Shown here: positions 35,231-47,329 of the stretch, piece by piece
Layout of the letters: every line of letters begins with the position of its first letter
Numbering within the stretch: position 1 is the stretch's first letter
Source: Vicugna pacos
Lineage: Eukaryota > Chordata > Mammalia > Artiodactyla > Camelidae
Direction: 5' to 3'
Length of the DNA stretch: 64,000 nt
Assembly (NCBI RefSeq): GCF_048564905.1
Contig: NC_132993.1
Coordinates: 12,237,001-12,301,000, forward strand
Notes under the pieces: model-generated
What the model was told of the DNA's origin: nothing
Database searches by the model: none
What the model saw: the letters and a program-made list of their open reading frames with translations, nothing else
Program-made: the position numbers and the translations under genes

Positions 35231-36960
35231 TACCCCCCCACCTGCAAAGTACTTGGGGGCCCCCCACTCTCCTAGGCTTCTTTCCGTTCTTCAGACGGAT
35301 TCCAGCTTTCTCAGCTCCATCCATCACCTTCAGCCACACCTCTCATAGAGGAGTTTGTGTTTCTCAGGGGTCAATGGCATTACCTGCATCAGATCCACCT
35401 GGGATACTAGTGTGAAATGCAGATTCCTGGGATCCACCTTGACTTATCTGGGGCTGAGGCCCTAGAACCCTTGATTTGGCTGGGAGTTTTCTAAATGTCT
35501 TCAAATAGTTACGGTCTCTCTTAGGTGACTCACTTCCTCAGGTGACCATCTCCTCCCTTATATGCAAATTCTCCCCTAAGTTTCACCGATAGAGACTAAT
35601 GTTAGGGCCAAGTTTTAGAAGTAAACCTTTTGCATGCATGGCCTGAGTTCAGCGTTACATAAGAGCTTCTAAAATGTTTTAAACAATAAAAACATTGATG
35701 AAAGCTTGCAAGAAGCCACAGAACTGATGAATTCAGTTTTTTTTAAAAAGGTCCTATTACTCTAATTACCTTGCCTGGTAAAAAGCAAACCCAAGGCAGC
35801 ACAGGTTAGGCCCCAAAAAATCCTGAGGAGAGATTGCTGTGGGGTGAACCCCAAAGAGGGCAAGGTGGGTGGAGTTGATGTGAGCTAAGACTTCAGAGCC
35901 AGACTTGGGAGTTTGGGAGGGGCTGAAACAGGCCGAGGAGGAAGGGGAGATTCCTGGCTGAGCAAAGGTTAGTAAGAAAAGCAAAAGGCAGGTGAGAGAG
36001 GACATTTAGCTGCTGGCACCTGTTACAGCCAATTAACTTCACTCCCTGGCTTGTCCGGTGACCACACCTTGCCCTCACCCTGCTCCTGCGTGGGGTGCAG
36101 CTGCCAGCCTGTAACTTCTTTCAGGCAACAGTTAACAGAGGCCTGGTGCCAGCTTCCGTGACAACAGGTCAGAGAGCAATCTCACCCTTGATCAACCCTG
36201 AGCTCCTTACCTGCCCCTCTTACTTTCCTCTGCCTACAGCCGTCACCCTCCCCACCCCAATCATAATCCTAAAAGCACACAGTTAAGCCTGCACCAGACC
36301 TCAAGACAGGTTGTCCTTCCTGTGACGGAGCTCATTCCCTCACCCCCAGAGGCGGAAGGTGGGCTGAGTAGTTTTTCTGGCAGAGAACTCCAGATTCTCG
36401 TGGACCCACCCTTCACTCTCACCCAGCCAGGCCCCTGGACAGGTGTGAAAAAGCTGATCCAACGGGGCCCTGGGTGGCAGCAAGACCTGACAAGCCAGGA
36501 GATGGCAGGTCAAGGGTCCAGCAGAGCAGCAGGGCCTGGCTGGCCGACAACTACCCTAGCAGAGCAGAGCCCTCGTGCCTTTAGCGTGGGTCCCGGGGAA
36601 GAGGCCCCCTTACCCCCCCTTCCCTGGCTTATCCGGCCTGAGGGAGCCCTGGGCAGGAACTGAGGTGGCAGAGTGGCCCTGCGGCCAAGGGGCGAGGGGG
36701 TCAGTGCCTTCCCAGCAGCATAGGGTCCATCAGCTCCACATCCAGCGTTCTGGCCAGCCAGGTTGCCCCTCAAGGCTAGTCAAGCTCTGCTCTGCATGGA
36801 GATGGGGAAGAGGGAGAAGCAGAGGGAAGCTAAAAGCTGCACTTTAACTCAAGACGGGGGGCCGTTGCCCTCTGAGGGGGCCAGTGGGGAAAGGGCCCTG
36901 CTACACCGAACAGGCCGGTCATGGTCCTGCATTTTCCAGCCACATCAAAACATTGTTCTT
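35231..36960. other. Intergenic DNA
   Basis: A MER5A copy lies at 35352-35480. The remainder is unique sequence. A moderately GC-rich part (about 36300-36900) has open frames on both strands, up to 113 codons, with no recognisable domain, so no gene is called. Confidence 0.65.
35352..35480 (+). repeat. MER5A-like hAT DNA transposon remnant
   Basis: cctgcatcagatccacctgg, gaaatgcagattcctgggat and ggggctgaggccctagaacc follow the MER5A consensus. Non-autonomous and old. Confidence 0.65.
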
Positions 36961-36974
36961 TGAAAACAAAAAAC

Positions 36975-37100
36975 AGGTGATGGTTGCACAACAATGTGAA
37001 TGTACTTACCACCACAGACCTGTGTACTTAAAAATGGTTAAACTGGCAAATTTCATGTTATGTGCCTGCTGACACAAAACAACAACAACAAAACCCCACA
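36975..37100 (+). repeat. L1M 3' end
   Basis: ggtgatggttgcacaacaat, aaaaatggttaaactggcaa and tttcatgttatgtgcc are the sense 3' end of an old L1, closing in an AAC-rich tail. Confidence 0.7.
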
Positions 37101-37303
37101 GCAATAATGTTGCGATGCATTTATATTCTGTGCAATTGCATTAACCTTGGGTATATATCATTCACACAGTATTTCTAGAGGAGAAATGCCAGCCTCGTCC
37201 TTTAGTCAATTGTTTCCTTTTATTCCACAGGTATCACTCCTAAAGGTATTTCGTACTAAGTCTATGTGTTAAAGTTACATTTACTCCTGTTAAAACTTTG
37301 TGT

Positions 37304-37470
37304 TGGGGAGGGTATAGCTCAGTAGTAGAGCGCATGCTTAGCGTGCACGAGGTCCTGGGTTCAATCCCCAGTACCTCCATTAATAAATAAATAAGCCTAA
37401 CTACCTCCCCCTCAACAAAAACAAAACAACAAACAAACAAAAAAGCGCTTGCTTAAAAAAGAAAATTTTT
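37304..37470 (+). repeat. Camelid tRNA-Ala SINE, best-preserved head
   Basis: The head keeps a near-complete alanine tRNA: D-arm gctcagtagtagagc, anticodon loop ttagcgt (AGC) and T-arm gggttcaatcccc, closing tacctcc. An imperfect flanking repeat (aaaactttgtgtt / aaaaaactgtgtt) fits target duplication. It ends in an A/C-rich tail. Confidence 0.93.
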
Positions 37471-39200
37471 AAAAAACTGTGTTCTTGCTATGGGAGGACT
37501 GGGTGAAGGAGCTCTTTAATGCCTTCCTCAGAGGTTTGGGAATGACAAGTGGAGCCTTAGAACAAGGCAATGTGCGTTACCGTTTGCCAGAATTTTGCTA
37601 AAACTTGGTCTTCCCTCCCTCCTCTGCGCTGTCAGCCCCTCCTCCTTTCTTATCGCCAGAGCTTCCCTCAGGCCTCTGAAATAAGCTACCCCAGGAAATC
37701 ACTGCAGTGGTAACAGTTTAGGGAGTCACCCCTATAAGGCATTTCCCTTTCAACTGCTGAGTCTTGAGCTGTAACCCCAAAAGTGGGGGTGGTTAGGGGG
37801 TGATATCTGGGTGGGGCCTATCCTGAATGTTACCCTGGGATTTGCCATCTCCCACCCCCAACTCCTAATCTACCTGCCTAGCCAAGCAAGTTACCTAGCA
37901 CCCAAACCCGCCACCGTCTGAGGCAACACAACTTGCCTGGGGCCCCCTGAGGCCCCCCCACAGACACTGATGACCCACAGGGGAGCACTGAAATCTGCTC
38001 ACTTTAAGCTGAGTGTGGAAAAGGATCCGAGCCTTCCCAAGCCCCTGCTCCTCCGCTGCAGCACCACAGAGCTGTTGCCACTGCAATTGAAAAGAAGTGG
38101 GATCTCTTTGAAGTGATGGGAATGTTCTGGAATTAGACAGTGGTGATGGTTGCACAACAACTTTGAGACTATACTAAAAAAAATCACTGGATTGCACACT
38201 TTAAAAGGGTGAACTTTGTAGTATATGAATTATATTTCAATTAAAAGTAAAAGACAAGCCCAGCCATCAGGGGGACAAAGGGAAGTAAACTTGGTGTGTG
38301 GGATGAGCTGAGCCTGTAGTCCCAGGTCATGGGATCCAGAGGGCTGCAGAAAGTGGAAGCAGCACCCACACCCCAGCATCAGGAGACAGAAAGCCCCCAT
38401 CTTGGTGTTCAGCTCTGAATGGGGTGACGGGGGTAGTGACTGCTATCACAGCGACCCCTGTGACCACCAACCTAACTGCCACAAAGGCACACTTACAATT
38501 AATTCCCTCGTGATTGTTAGACTGTGCTCATTAGAGAAGCATGTTTTCACCACGGCAGCTGATAGCATTATCCCATCCGACCTGTCCCCCGTCCTGTCCC
38601 GTGTGTTCTCTACACACAACTCCCAATAGCATCTCCTTGATTAACCCTCCTCTCAGGGGCTCATCACCTGGCTGCATTCCAGATGTCAAATACTTCATTG
38701 AATCTTGGCCTTGCTTCCATAAAACCTGACACACCTCCAATTCTGTCCTGGGCCACGCCCTCCACTTCTGCAGGCCCCTCGCCATCCCCACTGGGGTGTT
38801 AATGCCCGTCTCACAGCAGTGGGCTGTGCCCTCTACGGCCAGGGATTCTTCTGAAAGAGGAAATGAGAAGGTTGAACTGTTTTTGTCACAGTTTTTCCCA
38901 GTTCAGACCCATGCTAACCCCTCTGTGGCTGGGGGAGGGCACTTTAGTTGCTTTTACGCATATTGGGAAGGAAAAATCAGGGCCCAAGACAAGAGAGAGG
39001 CTTCTACCACCCATGAAGACCCGCAGGGCTGAGGGTGGGGAGGACAGGGTACTTAAGAAGGGGCATGTACTTGGTCTTTCTCTCTCTCTTTTTTTTTAAA
39101 TGTTAAAAGAGCATTGATTTGTTCTGAAGCTGCTTCAAAGTGTCCCTGAATCACACTGTCTCCTGGTACCCAAAAAAGTGGTTTTCTGTAGGAAAAAAGA
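37471..39200. other. Intergenic DNA
   Basis: No gene supported. An L1M 3' end is present at about 38105-38265. The rest is unrecognised. Confidence 0.65.
38105..38265 (+). repeat. L1M 3' end
   Basis: gggaatgttctggaattaga, tggttgcacaacaactttga and aattatatttcaattaaaag are the sense 3' end of an old L1. Confidence 0.75.
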
Positions 39201-39204
39201 ATTG

Positions 39205-40290
39205 GTCGCCCACCTCATACCACGCGTAAAAATTAATTCCAGATATCCAACAAAGTATGTCAACTGTTAAAGAGCGTGGGTTCTGGAAATAGTCTGACTT
39301 TGGATCCTGGCTCCCTCCTCTCTAGTTGTGGGACTTTGAGCAAGTTACTTAATGTCTCTGCCTCAATTTCCTGAGCCATAAAAGTAAAAGAATATTTCAT
39401 GAGGTTTAAATTAGTTAATATGTTTAGAACTTGGTAACTATTTAACTGCTGGTAAAAGAAATCAAAAGGTAAAAAGTTAAATCCAACACTTAGAAGACGA
39501 TATGGGAGAATGCCTCTCTGACCTCAAGGGGAAGAAGAAGTTTTTTAACAAAACATAAAAAGTACAAAGTGTAAAGCAAGAGACTGATAAGTTTGAATAT
39601 AGTAAAAATAAGTACATCATACAGGGAGAAGGGTGGCTAAACTGTGCTGTACGCGTGCAATGGAACGCTGCTCACCCAGAAGGAGCAGGGACTGTTGACC
39701 CAGCCAATGACTTAGATGAACTTCACAAATAGTACACGGAGTGAAAGAAGCCAGACCCAGAACAATACACACTAAACAGTACACAGCTGACTAAAAGAGA
39801 GCAAGAGGAAGTATTCTGGGTGATGGGGATTTGGGTGGTGATCACATGGGTGTACACAACTGTCAAAAATCCGCTGAACAACAGTTAAGATCTTTGCACG
39901 TTATTGTATGTAAAGTTATCTCCATTTTTTAAATGTAATAATAATATAAAAAAAGAAATACAAGTGGAAAAAATCTTCACTTCATCAAAGATGCCATTTG
40001 TAGAGTAAAAAGAAGCCAGACCCTGGGGGAAGGTATTTGTAACACCGTATAACCAACAAAGGATTAGTACCTAAAATATGTGGTGAGCTCCTAAGAATCA
40101 AAAAAAGACAAAAAAAAAAAAGAAAGAAAGAAAGAAAGAAAAACAGGCAGAAGAAATGTATACTAATTTCATAGACGAGGAAGTACAAATGGTCTATAAA
40201 CATACAAAAGTATTCTAATCAGGAAAATGCAAATGGAAACCACTATGTGTTACCATTTCAAACCTCCTGGATGATCAAAAATTAAAGTCA
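39205..40290 (+). repeat. L1M LINE fragments (mosaic)
   Basis: At least two sense ORF2/3'-end pieces can be read: 39450-39955 (gaagacgatatgggagaatg, gtgaaagaagccagacccag, ttattgtatgtaaagttatc) and 39960-40290 (cttcatcaaagatgccattt, caaatggaaaccactatgtg). A GAAA repeat lies at 40108-40142. Confidence 0.65.
39266..39445 (+). repeat. MIR SINE
   Basis: agagcgtgggttctggaaat, gggactttgagcaagttact, taatgtctctgcctcaattt and taatatgtttagaacttgg follow MIR from left to right. It is one of the most complete MIRs here. Confidence 0.85.
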
Positions 40291-40294
40291 GACA

Positions 40295-40450
40295 ATGTTT
40301 TAAATTGAAATATAACTCACTTCACATACTGTAAAATTTACCTCTTTAAAGTGTAGAATTTGGTGGGTTTTTAGTAGTCACAGAGTCGTGCAACTATTAC
40401 CCACCACTATGGAATTCCAGATCATTTTCATCTCTTGAGAAAGATTTCAT
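40295..40450 (-). repeat. L1M 3' UTR fragment, antisense
   Basis: ttgaaatataactcacttca and actgtaaaatttacctcttt, then ggtgggtttttagtagtcac are antisense L1M 3' UTR phrases. Confidence 0.7.
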
Positions 40451-40559
40451 CTTTTTAAAACTGCTGTGGGCAGCAGCTTGGGCAATGGCCTGGAGTAAGG
40501 AGAGCAGGGGCCTGGGAACACAGTTCCTTTTGGATATACAGTTTAAAATGTAAGAATGT

Positions 40560-41160
40560 GGAGCCACAGGTTATGACAGGAATCAAGAGTATAGCCATTG
40601 GAAAACTGCCCTTCCCAAGTAAAGTAACTGATTACCAAGGACCCAGTAATTCCACTCCTAAGCATATACCCAACAAAATGCACACATATGTGATTCAAAA
40701 GACATGTATAGGAATATTTAGAGCAGCATCATTTGTAATAGCCAACAACCGGAAGTAAAATGTATAAGACAGGTGTGGGATAACCATACAATAACCATAC
40801 AATGGAATACTATGCAGCACTGAAAGATAGATAAACCACACCACATGCACCGATACAGATTAATCTCACAAACATAAACTAAAGCAACGAGAAACAGAGG
40901 ATATGAGTGTGATTCCACTTAATTAGAATTTTAAAACAGGCAAACCTAATAATGTACTGTGTAGGAATCCATATTCCTACAGTGGATTCCTGCAGATAGA
41001 AACAAATGTAAAGACAACCAAAGGGACGATTAACACAAAATTTAGGACAGTGGTTTATGGGGATCAGGATGTGTTACAGAAGAGGCTCACAGGGTGGGAC
41101 TTCTAGGATAAGGTAATATTCTACTTCATGATATGGGTGGTAGGTGCCTGGGTGTGTGTT
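40560..41160 (+). repeat. L1M LINE 3' end
   Basis: acccagtaattccactccta, ttgtaatagccaacaaccgg, accatacaatggaatactat and ggtttatggggatcaggatg follow the sense end of ORF2 and the 3' UTR of an old L1. Confidence 0.8.
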
Positions 41161-41161
41161 T

Positions 41162-41709
41162 TGTTGGAGAAAAAATTTCCTCTAACCTTTAGGGTCAGTA
41201 ATTGGGGATCTGTGAATCAGACTAACAAAAGACAGATTAACAGGATAAAAGGCATACAATTTTTATTAATATTTATATGTGTGAGAGTTCACAAAAAAAG
41301 AAGTGAAAGTCAAAGAAGTGGTTAGATTCGGGGGTTGATATATCATTTTAACACAGGAAACATGGTTTCGGCTTCAAGGGATGATAAGTTGTGGGGAAGT
41401 GGCTCGGAAACACACGGGGGAAACGAATGACAGAAGGTTTGCGTTAATAAGATCTGGTTGTGCTGACTCATCTCAGCACTGACGCCTCCAGCTCTGGTAC
41501 TAAGAGTTGGGCTCCTCTTTCTGGTCCGAGAGGAGGAGACATCTTCACAAGGAGAATTTGTGCCCTGCTTTTAGGAGGAGAGGGGTCAGAAGGGCAGAGA
41601 ACCCTTCTTGCATCTGTTGATTCTCACTTGCCTTCAGCTCAAAATAATCTTGATACCAAAATGGTACATTTTCGGGGGGCAGAGACTGTTCTTCAGTTTA
41701 GACTGTGCA
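41162..41709 (-). mobile_element. Solo LTR, class I ERV-like
   Basis: On the + strand it starts tgttggagaaaaaatttcct and ends near gactgtgca, that is TG...CA when read either way. The reverse strand has a TATA-like box, an AATAAA-type signal and the ttatcctgttaatctgtctt phrase typical of class I LTRs. No internal viral region adjoins it. Old and broken. Ends are approximate. Confidence 0.6.
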
Positions 41710-41984
41710 CGTTGGTTTTACACACTTTTCTATTTGCACACCCACATGTGTGTACACGTGCACACACACACTCCAGAAAAAAGAAAAGAAAAAGTCATCA
41801 CCCCCTGAGTGTTTTGTTTAGGCTGAGCAGATGGACATCTCACTGGCAAACTGATAATGTCCTGGCCTCCCCTGGGAGAGGGAAAGAGATTAATTTCAGC
41901 CATTGCTCCAGATTCTTACCTGTCTCTTAAGGAGGCCTGGCACCAAGGGGGCAGTGAGGTTTGGGAGAGAGTGAGGCACAGAGC

Positions 41985-42105
41985 ATCCTCACCCAGCTCT
42001 GCCTGCAGGTGACTGTGGAACTTGGGGCACATAATTCTCACCTCCTGCTCTTCTGTTTCCGCATCTGTGAAGAGAGGAGGTCCCTTCTGACCTCAGACTA
42101 GACTG
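41985..42105 (+). repeat. MIR SINE fragment
   Basis: ggtgactgtggaacttgggg, tgtttccgcatctgtgaaga and gaggtcccttctgacctcag follow the MIR core. Confidence 0.5.
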
Positions 42106-42554
42106 TCTGCTGGAGCACCTGTGGCCACACCCAGAAAGTGTGGCCTAGAAGCCTTGTCAGGGCAGGATCCAAGGGCCATCAGCTGATGGGGCCCCTGGGC
42201 AGATGCAAGAGGGAGGGAGGCACTGGAGGCCTTGGCCGGACAGGTGGAGTGTGAGGAGGGAGGAAACAGTGAGCTGCAGCCCGGTGTCTCCCAGGCAGCT
42301 AACAGCTGAGCAGATCTCCGTCAGGGCATGCCTCAGCCAGTCTTAGAGGCTATTTATAGCTCGTACACCTCCTTATCTGGAAGCCGCCCAGCAGTGCCTG
42401 GTGCTGGCACTTCTCCCCGGTGATGTCTGCTTCCTGATGAGCACGCTTGTCCCCAGGTCCGTCTCTGACTCACACAGGGCTTCACACAGAACAGGCACTC
42501 AACTTTGTGTGTGTTATCTATTCCAAATGCTCGCAAACCCATTCATATTCTTCA

Positions 42555-43010
42555 ATTTTTGAACTGTGTGAAATTACGCATAACATAAAATTTGCGACTT
42601 TAACCATTGCTGAGTGTACAGTTCATAGTGGTACGTACCCTCACATTATTGTACGACCATCACATCCTTCATCTCCAGACCTTTGTCACCATCCCCAACT
42701 GAAAATTGGTACCCATTCTCCCAGTTCCCCGTTCTCCCCTCCCCCTGGCCCTGACAACCTCTATTCTACTTTCTGTCTCTGTGAATTTGACTAGTCTAGG
42801 TACCTCATTTACGTGGAAATCATGCTGAGTTTGTCCTTTTGTAACCGGCGTATTTCATGTAGCATGATGTCCTCAAGGTTCATCCATATTGGAGATGTGT
42901 CAGAAGTTCATTCCATTTTAAGGCTGAATAATATTATTTCCATTGGATGCCATATATTTTGTTTTATCCGTTCATCTGTCGACGGACATTTGGATCACAC
43001 TGTTCATTTC
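42555..43010 (-). repeat. L1M LINE 3' end, antisense
   Basis: gcataacataaaatttgcga, ctgagtgtacagttcatagt, aaggttcatccatattggag and gttcatctgtcgacggacat are the antisense 3' UTR and end of ORF2. Confidence 0.85.
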
Positions 43011-43664
43011 TACATTTCAAATGCAGTGTTGGAAACAGAATCCCTGCTGCCAGAGTATTTTCAGATGGAATCAGCCAGCTTTCTATTTAAAGCCTGCGGC
43101 CTGTCGTTGATTTAGAGGAGGATCTAGTGTCCAAGAAAGAAGATTTTGTGACAAATGGCATTTTCTTGAGGGGTCCTGAGCTCTTAGGACAATTGTTACT
43201 ACTGGATTGAGAATTCCAAGGAGATGACGGTTGCGGTGAGACCATGGGCTGTCAGAGCCTGGGTGGAGGTAGAGCAGTCATGGGGGCTGAACAGACCTGA
43301 GTATAAACACCAAAGAAGGTATCTGGGATTTTTTTTTTCAAGGTAGGAAATAGCTACTGAGGGTGAGTGCATGGAAAGTCGGAGGTCAGGGTGGTCCCCA
43401 TGGATTTTAAAGACACCCAGCCTTATGATCTGGCTTGGGGCAGAGACACTGCCAGGCAGGTGCCAGGAACCCTGATGAATGTCTAGGAGCTGTTTACTTG
43501 ACTCAGTTAACGGGGTTAATTTGTTTTTCAGAACAGCTTGTGTGCAGAAACCTTGCCTGGGTCTTGGAAACATCCCAGTTAGAAGGGTAGATAACCACGG
43601 TTAAGCTGGCAGCTTAAGGCCTCAGAGCCTCCTTTCTTCTGCTGCTAGATTGTGATCTGACCGA
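43011..43664. other. Intergenic DNA, unrecognised
   Basis: I see no gene and no repeat that I can name in this stretch. Confidence 0.6.
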
Positions 43665-43930
43665 CCGCGCCAGTCTCCCGCCTAAGACCTTCAGGGGGCT
43701 CCCTGCTGCCTGCAGGACCCAGTCCAACTCCTCCCTGTCTCCCCACCGAGATCTCCAGGGCTGGCAGCCACCTGCCCTGTCCTGCCGAGGACCTGATGCT
43801 CCAGCAGTGAATGCAGAACCGTGTCCAGCTGCCCTCCAACCCCGTCGGGTCCCTGGGCTCTGCCCCTGCGCTGCCACAGCCTGTGCAAGGGCGCCTCGCT
43901 GGCTCAGCCCGCTGAGAACTCAGCTCATGT
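43665..43930 (+). repeat. L2-like LINE fragment
   Basis: accttcagggggctccctgc, tgcaggacccagtccaactc and gctgccctccaaccccgtcg resemble the L2 segment that normally begins 'ccttcagtggctccc'. Diverged. Confidence 0.55.
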
Positions 43931-44044
43931 TGTGCCCTTCTTCCCTGCTGCCTCACTCTCAACCAGCCCGCCTTAAAAGCTGCTCCTCTGACTTCTGACA
44001 TCACCTTGCAGATGCCTCTGTGGCTGCAGATCCCCAGTAAAATC

Positions 44045-44600
44045 TCCCGCTTTCTCTCTGAGGTTCTAAACTCCTTGAGGACAGGCGCTTGTTCTTTTCA
44101 CCTTTGTTTCCCTCATTCATTCATTCATTCATTCACTTACTCATGAGACACATACTTATTGAACTGCAGTGATGTGCCCAGACCCTGCTCTAGTTTGAAC
44201 AGATACAGGCCCTGGGATTGGGCCTTCTTGACTTTTACTCATTCACTCACTCATTCAGTCATTCATTCTACACATACTGAGTGATAGATACTGGAGGTAC
44301 AACAGTGAACAAATATAAATATGGTCCCTGCTCTCAAGAGCTTATGCGGGGTGGGGAAGAAAGACATTCAAATCATCACATATAAACAAATGTAGTATTG
44401 CTATCACGACAGGCATTCCATAAGGATGGGGACGTGGACTGTGAGTGTGGATCACAGGGGGTTGGACTTGGTCAGGAGCCTGGAGAACACCTCCCTAGGG
44501 AAGTGGCACTTGAACTGAGTTCTAAAGGTTGGGGAGAGGAGGGAACAGCATATCAGAAAGAGGGAACAGCCTGTGCAAAGACTTAACATATATTGGTTAG
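44045..44600 (+). repeat. L2 LINE 3' end with ATTC repeats
   Basis: Tandem cattcatt runs at 44111-44137 and 44239-44268 are followed by ggtacaacagtgaacaaata, ggtccctgctctcaagagct, aagtggcacttgaactgagt and gagggaacagcctgtgcaaa, the L2 3' consensus order. Confidence 0.75.
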
Positions 44601-45144
44601 AAATGCTTTTGGCTCCAAAAAAACCCCAGAAAATCTGACCGCCAGCGGCTCAGACCAATTGGGTTTATTTTCTTCACACAACAAGAAATATGGAGGTGGT
44701 GGCTGCTGCCACTGGTACAACTATTCCACTCTGTCATTAAGGTTCTTTCTGCTCTCTGCTCTGCCATCTTCGGGACATTACTTCTTGTGCTCAGACTTGT
44801 CCTCTGATCAGCCCAGCTCCAGACATCAGGATGGTTTTCAAAAGCAGGAGGCAGGGAGGACCAAGCAGAAGCCCGTCTCTTAACCAGAAGTTCCAGGACA
44901 TCTTTCCCAGAAGCCTTCCTGCAGCGTTCCCCTCACAGCTCACTGGCCAGAGCTGATCATATGGCCATCCCTTGCTGCAAGGGATGCTGAGAAAGCTAGT
45001 ATAGTAGTACAGCGGTGGGAACAGGCAAGGGAGAGAAGGTTGGGAACGGCTTGGTACAGCTACATGGTGGGAAGGCACAAGGCAAGTTCTGGAAATGGAG
45101 AAAAGGGAGCTTTGTAGAGACATTGGAGCTGGAGAGGTGAGTAG

Positions 45145-45950
45145 GGGCATGTATTTGTTCACGGGGCCTACCGTAACAAAGTTCCACAGACTAGGCGGCT
45201 GACGCCATGGGATGTTGCCATCTCAGAGTGCTGGAGGCTGGAAGTCCTGGGGTTGCTTTCTTCTGAGGCCTCTCTCCTTGACTTGCAGATGGCCTGTGTC
45301 TTCGCACCGTCTTTCCTCTTTCGTCCTTCTGTTACAGAAATGACAGGCCAGCCAAGAAACAAGCACCACTCGGAGGGTTGGAGTACTCAGATTTATTACG
45401 CCGGTGGACTCAGAGGGGCTTCTGCTCTGAAGCTCTGAGCACCTCCAAGACATGCACATGAGGTTTTATAGGGTTAAGTACAAGCTTGGGGTATTTGGTC
45501 AATAGGCATGCAATAGCTTTAGTAACATCATTATTACAAAAGTAGAGGCAGTGAGGCAGCAAATCAACATTTTAAGGCCAGATATGTCTCTTTGAAAATC
45601 CAGCTGGCTAGCAAAAAGCATGAACAGGGAATCAGCAAATCGACACTTATTAATTTAGATTTAGAGTTAGCCTAGCAGAACTCAGATCAGTAATCCGACA
45701 CTTGATACATTTAGATTTGTGACTTAGCTTGTTAGCCCCGCTGGGCTTTTCCTTCGCACTTCGTGTGTGTGTCTTAAGTGCCTCTTCTTCTAAGACACCA
45801 GTCATTAGATTAGAGGCCACCCCAATGACCTTACATAACTTCAGTTATGTCTTTCAAGGCTCTGTCTCCAAATACAGTTACATTCTGATGTACTGGGGAT
45901 TGGGACTTCAACACAGGAATTTGAGGGGACACAGTTCAGTTTATAATAGT
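45145..45950 (-). mobile_element. MLT1-type LTR (ERVL-MaLR), split
   Basis: The + strand reads cagactaggcggctgacgcc, gctggaggctggaagtcctg, then after a 429-bp insert taagacaccagtcattagat, tgaccttacataacttcagt and gtctccaaatacagttacat. This is MLT1A-like in antisense. It is an old solo LTR from before the camelid lineage, broken by a later LTR at 45330-45758. Confidence 0.85.
45330..45758 (-). mobile_element. Solo LTR nested in MLT1
   Basis: It runs TG...CA (tgttacagaaatgacaggcc to ccttcgca) and is flanked by CTTC at 45326-45329 and 45759-45762. On the - strand an AATAAA lies just before ctgagtactccaaccctcc. The 4-bp duplication suggests a class I ERV. It must be younger than the MLT1 it interrupts. 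No internal region is present. Confidence 0.8.
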
Positions 45951-45964
45951 GCCAAAATGTGTAA

Positions 45965-46270
45965 GACTCTGTGGATCACATTAAGAGTTTAAATTTTTAT
46001 TATAAAAGTAACCAGAAACTATTAAAAAAAAGTTTTAAGCAAGAGAATGACATAGTATCGTCAGATTTAGATCCCTGGTGACAATGCAGAGAAGGAACTG
46101 GGAGGGGTCAGAGTGGGTGCCCACAGACCAATTACAAGGTCTCTGAAACAGCCCAGCAAGAAACGATGGTATCTTACAGTAGTGGCAGTGGAGACGCTAG
46201 AGGACAAAATTCAGATAGATTTCAGAAGTGGAAAGGCCAGGACTTGGGCACCGGGCAGGAGGGCTGTGGG
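45965..46270 (+). repeat. L2 LINE fragment
   Basis: ttttaagcaagagaatgaca, gtggcagtggagacgctaga and ggccaggacttgggcacc follow the L2 3' region. Confidence 0.6.
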
Positions 46271-46606
46271 AAGAGAGGGAGAGGAAGGCATCTGCAGCCT
46301 CTGGGCCTTGCTGGTGGTCCTGTGTGGGAATCAGTGCTCAGGAAACTGGGTTGGTGCTGTGAGAGGCAACATGGGGCTGCAGGCACTGAGTTGAGGTGGG
46401 GTCTGAGATGTGCAGACTCCCCTGCAGGCTGAGGGGCAGGTGGTCTGGCACTGCTCGGGAGCTCAGGTCCCCATCCTGTGAGGACTAAATGCATATATTC
46501 TCTGCTCAGCTCTCTGATCGAAGAGAATTGGTATTATCCATCAATCACATGCGCATTTTTGTTTTTGGACAATAGATGCAAGATGCTATGAGATATACTT
46601 AGATAA

Positions 46607-47070
46607 TGTGGAGACCCACTCAGGACCCCAGAAAATCATTTAAAGATGATTTTAAGCTGAAGACATCTGAGATTCAACAGATGCAGAGAAAAACCTTTTC
46701 AGAGCTTTCCTATGTGACCAAAAGCAGCAGCTTCTAGGAAATGAGGATGCCATAAATTCCCTTAGTGACCCTTAAGAAGATAGAAATACCATGCATACCC
46801 ATGCAGACAAGCATTATCACAAACCTTCTTATCTCTGTTCTAAAAACTCACTGGTCTCTCCTAAAGAAACCTATTGGAGTTTTCCCATAGAAGCCTTCCC
46901 TCTCCCTCTCTTTTCCCTACTAATTTATATAAGCCTTTAACTTTAACCATTTCAGAAGCCAACTACTTCTTTCACTGGCTACTGTTTTTTCCTCTCCTAC
47001 AATAACTACCAGATCCAGAATGTACTGCTGTGATCCTTCAGATCAAAGCTCTCTGTTAAGGGTGAAGCCA
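46607..47070 (+). mobile_element. LTR-like element, probable class I
   Basis: It begins tgtggagacccactcaggac and contains gagattcaacagatgcagag, which parallels the start of the LTR at 41162-41709 read on its own strand, and a TATA-like tttatataagcc. The 3' end is not clear. Old and broken. Confidence 0.45.
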
Positions 47071-47329
47071 GAAGCATAAGCAGCCAGAAAGCTGGACAGG
47101 CACTCTGCACCTGTGATTATTCAAGAGTGAAAAAGGGAGGGCTGTGTTGTTCCCATCCCCCACTCACAACATCCCATGTTTCCTCCCTTCAAGTAGTCAC
47201 TCCAGTATGCCCACCGCTTTAGCAGTTTCACTGGGTATGGTGATTTCTGCGAGTCTGGTAGACTCACATCCAAAGCGTGCTGTGTACTGAGCTGTGAGGA
47301 GTCCGCTCACTAGGGACACTGTTTCTCAC

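Noticed and set aside
36322-36663. 113-codon open frame in GC-rich intergenic DNA
   Set aside because: No known domain, no splice or promoter support, and equally long frames exist on the other strand.
34522-37380. tRNA-Ala genes at 34522 and 37304
   Set aside because: Both carry SINE tails and target duplications and have stem mismatches, so they are SINE copies and not functional tRNA genes.
44111-44268. CATT repeats as a CRISPR-like or regulatory array
   Set aside because: They are plain tetranucleotide microsatellites within an L2 fragment.
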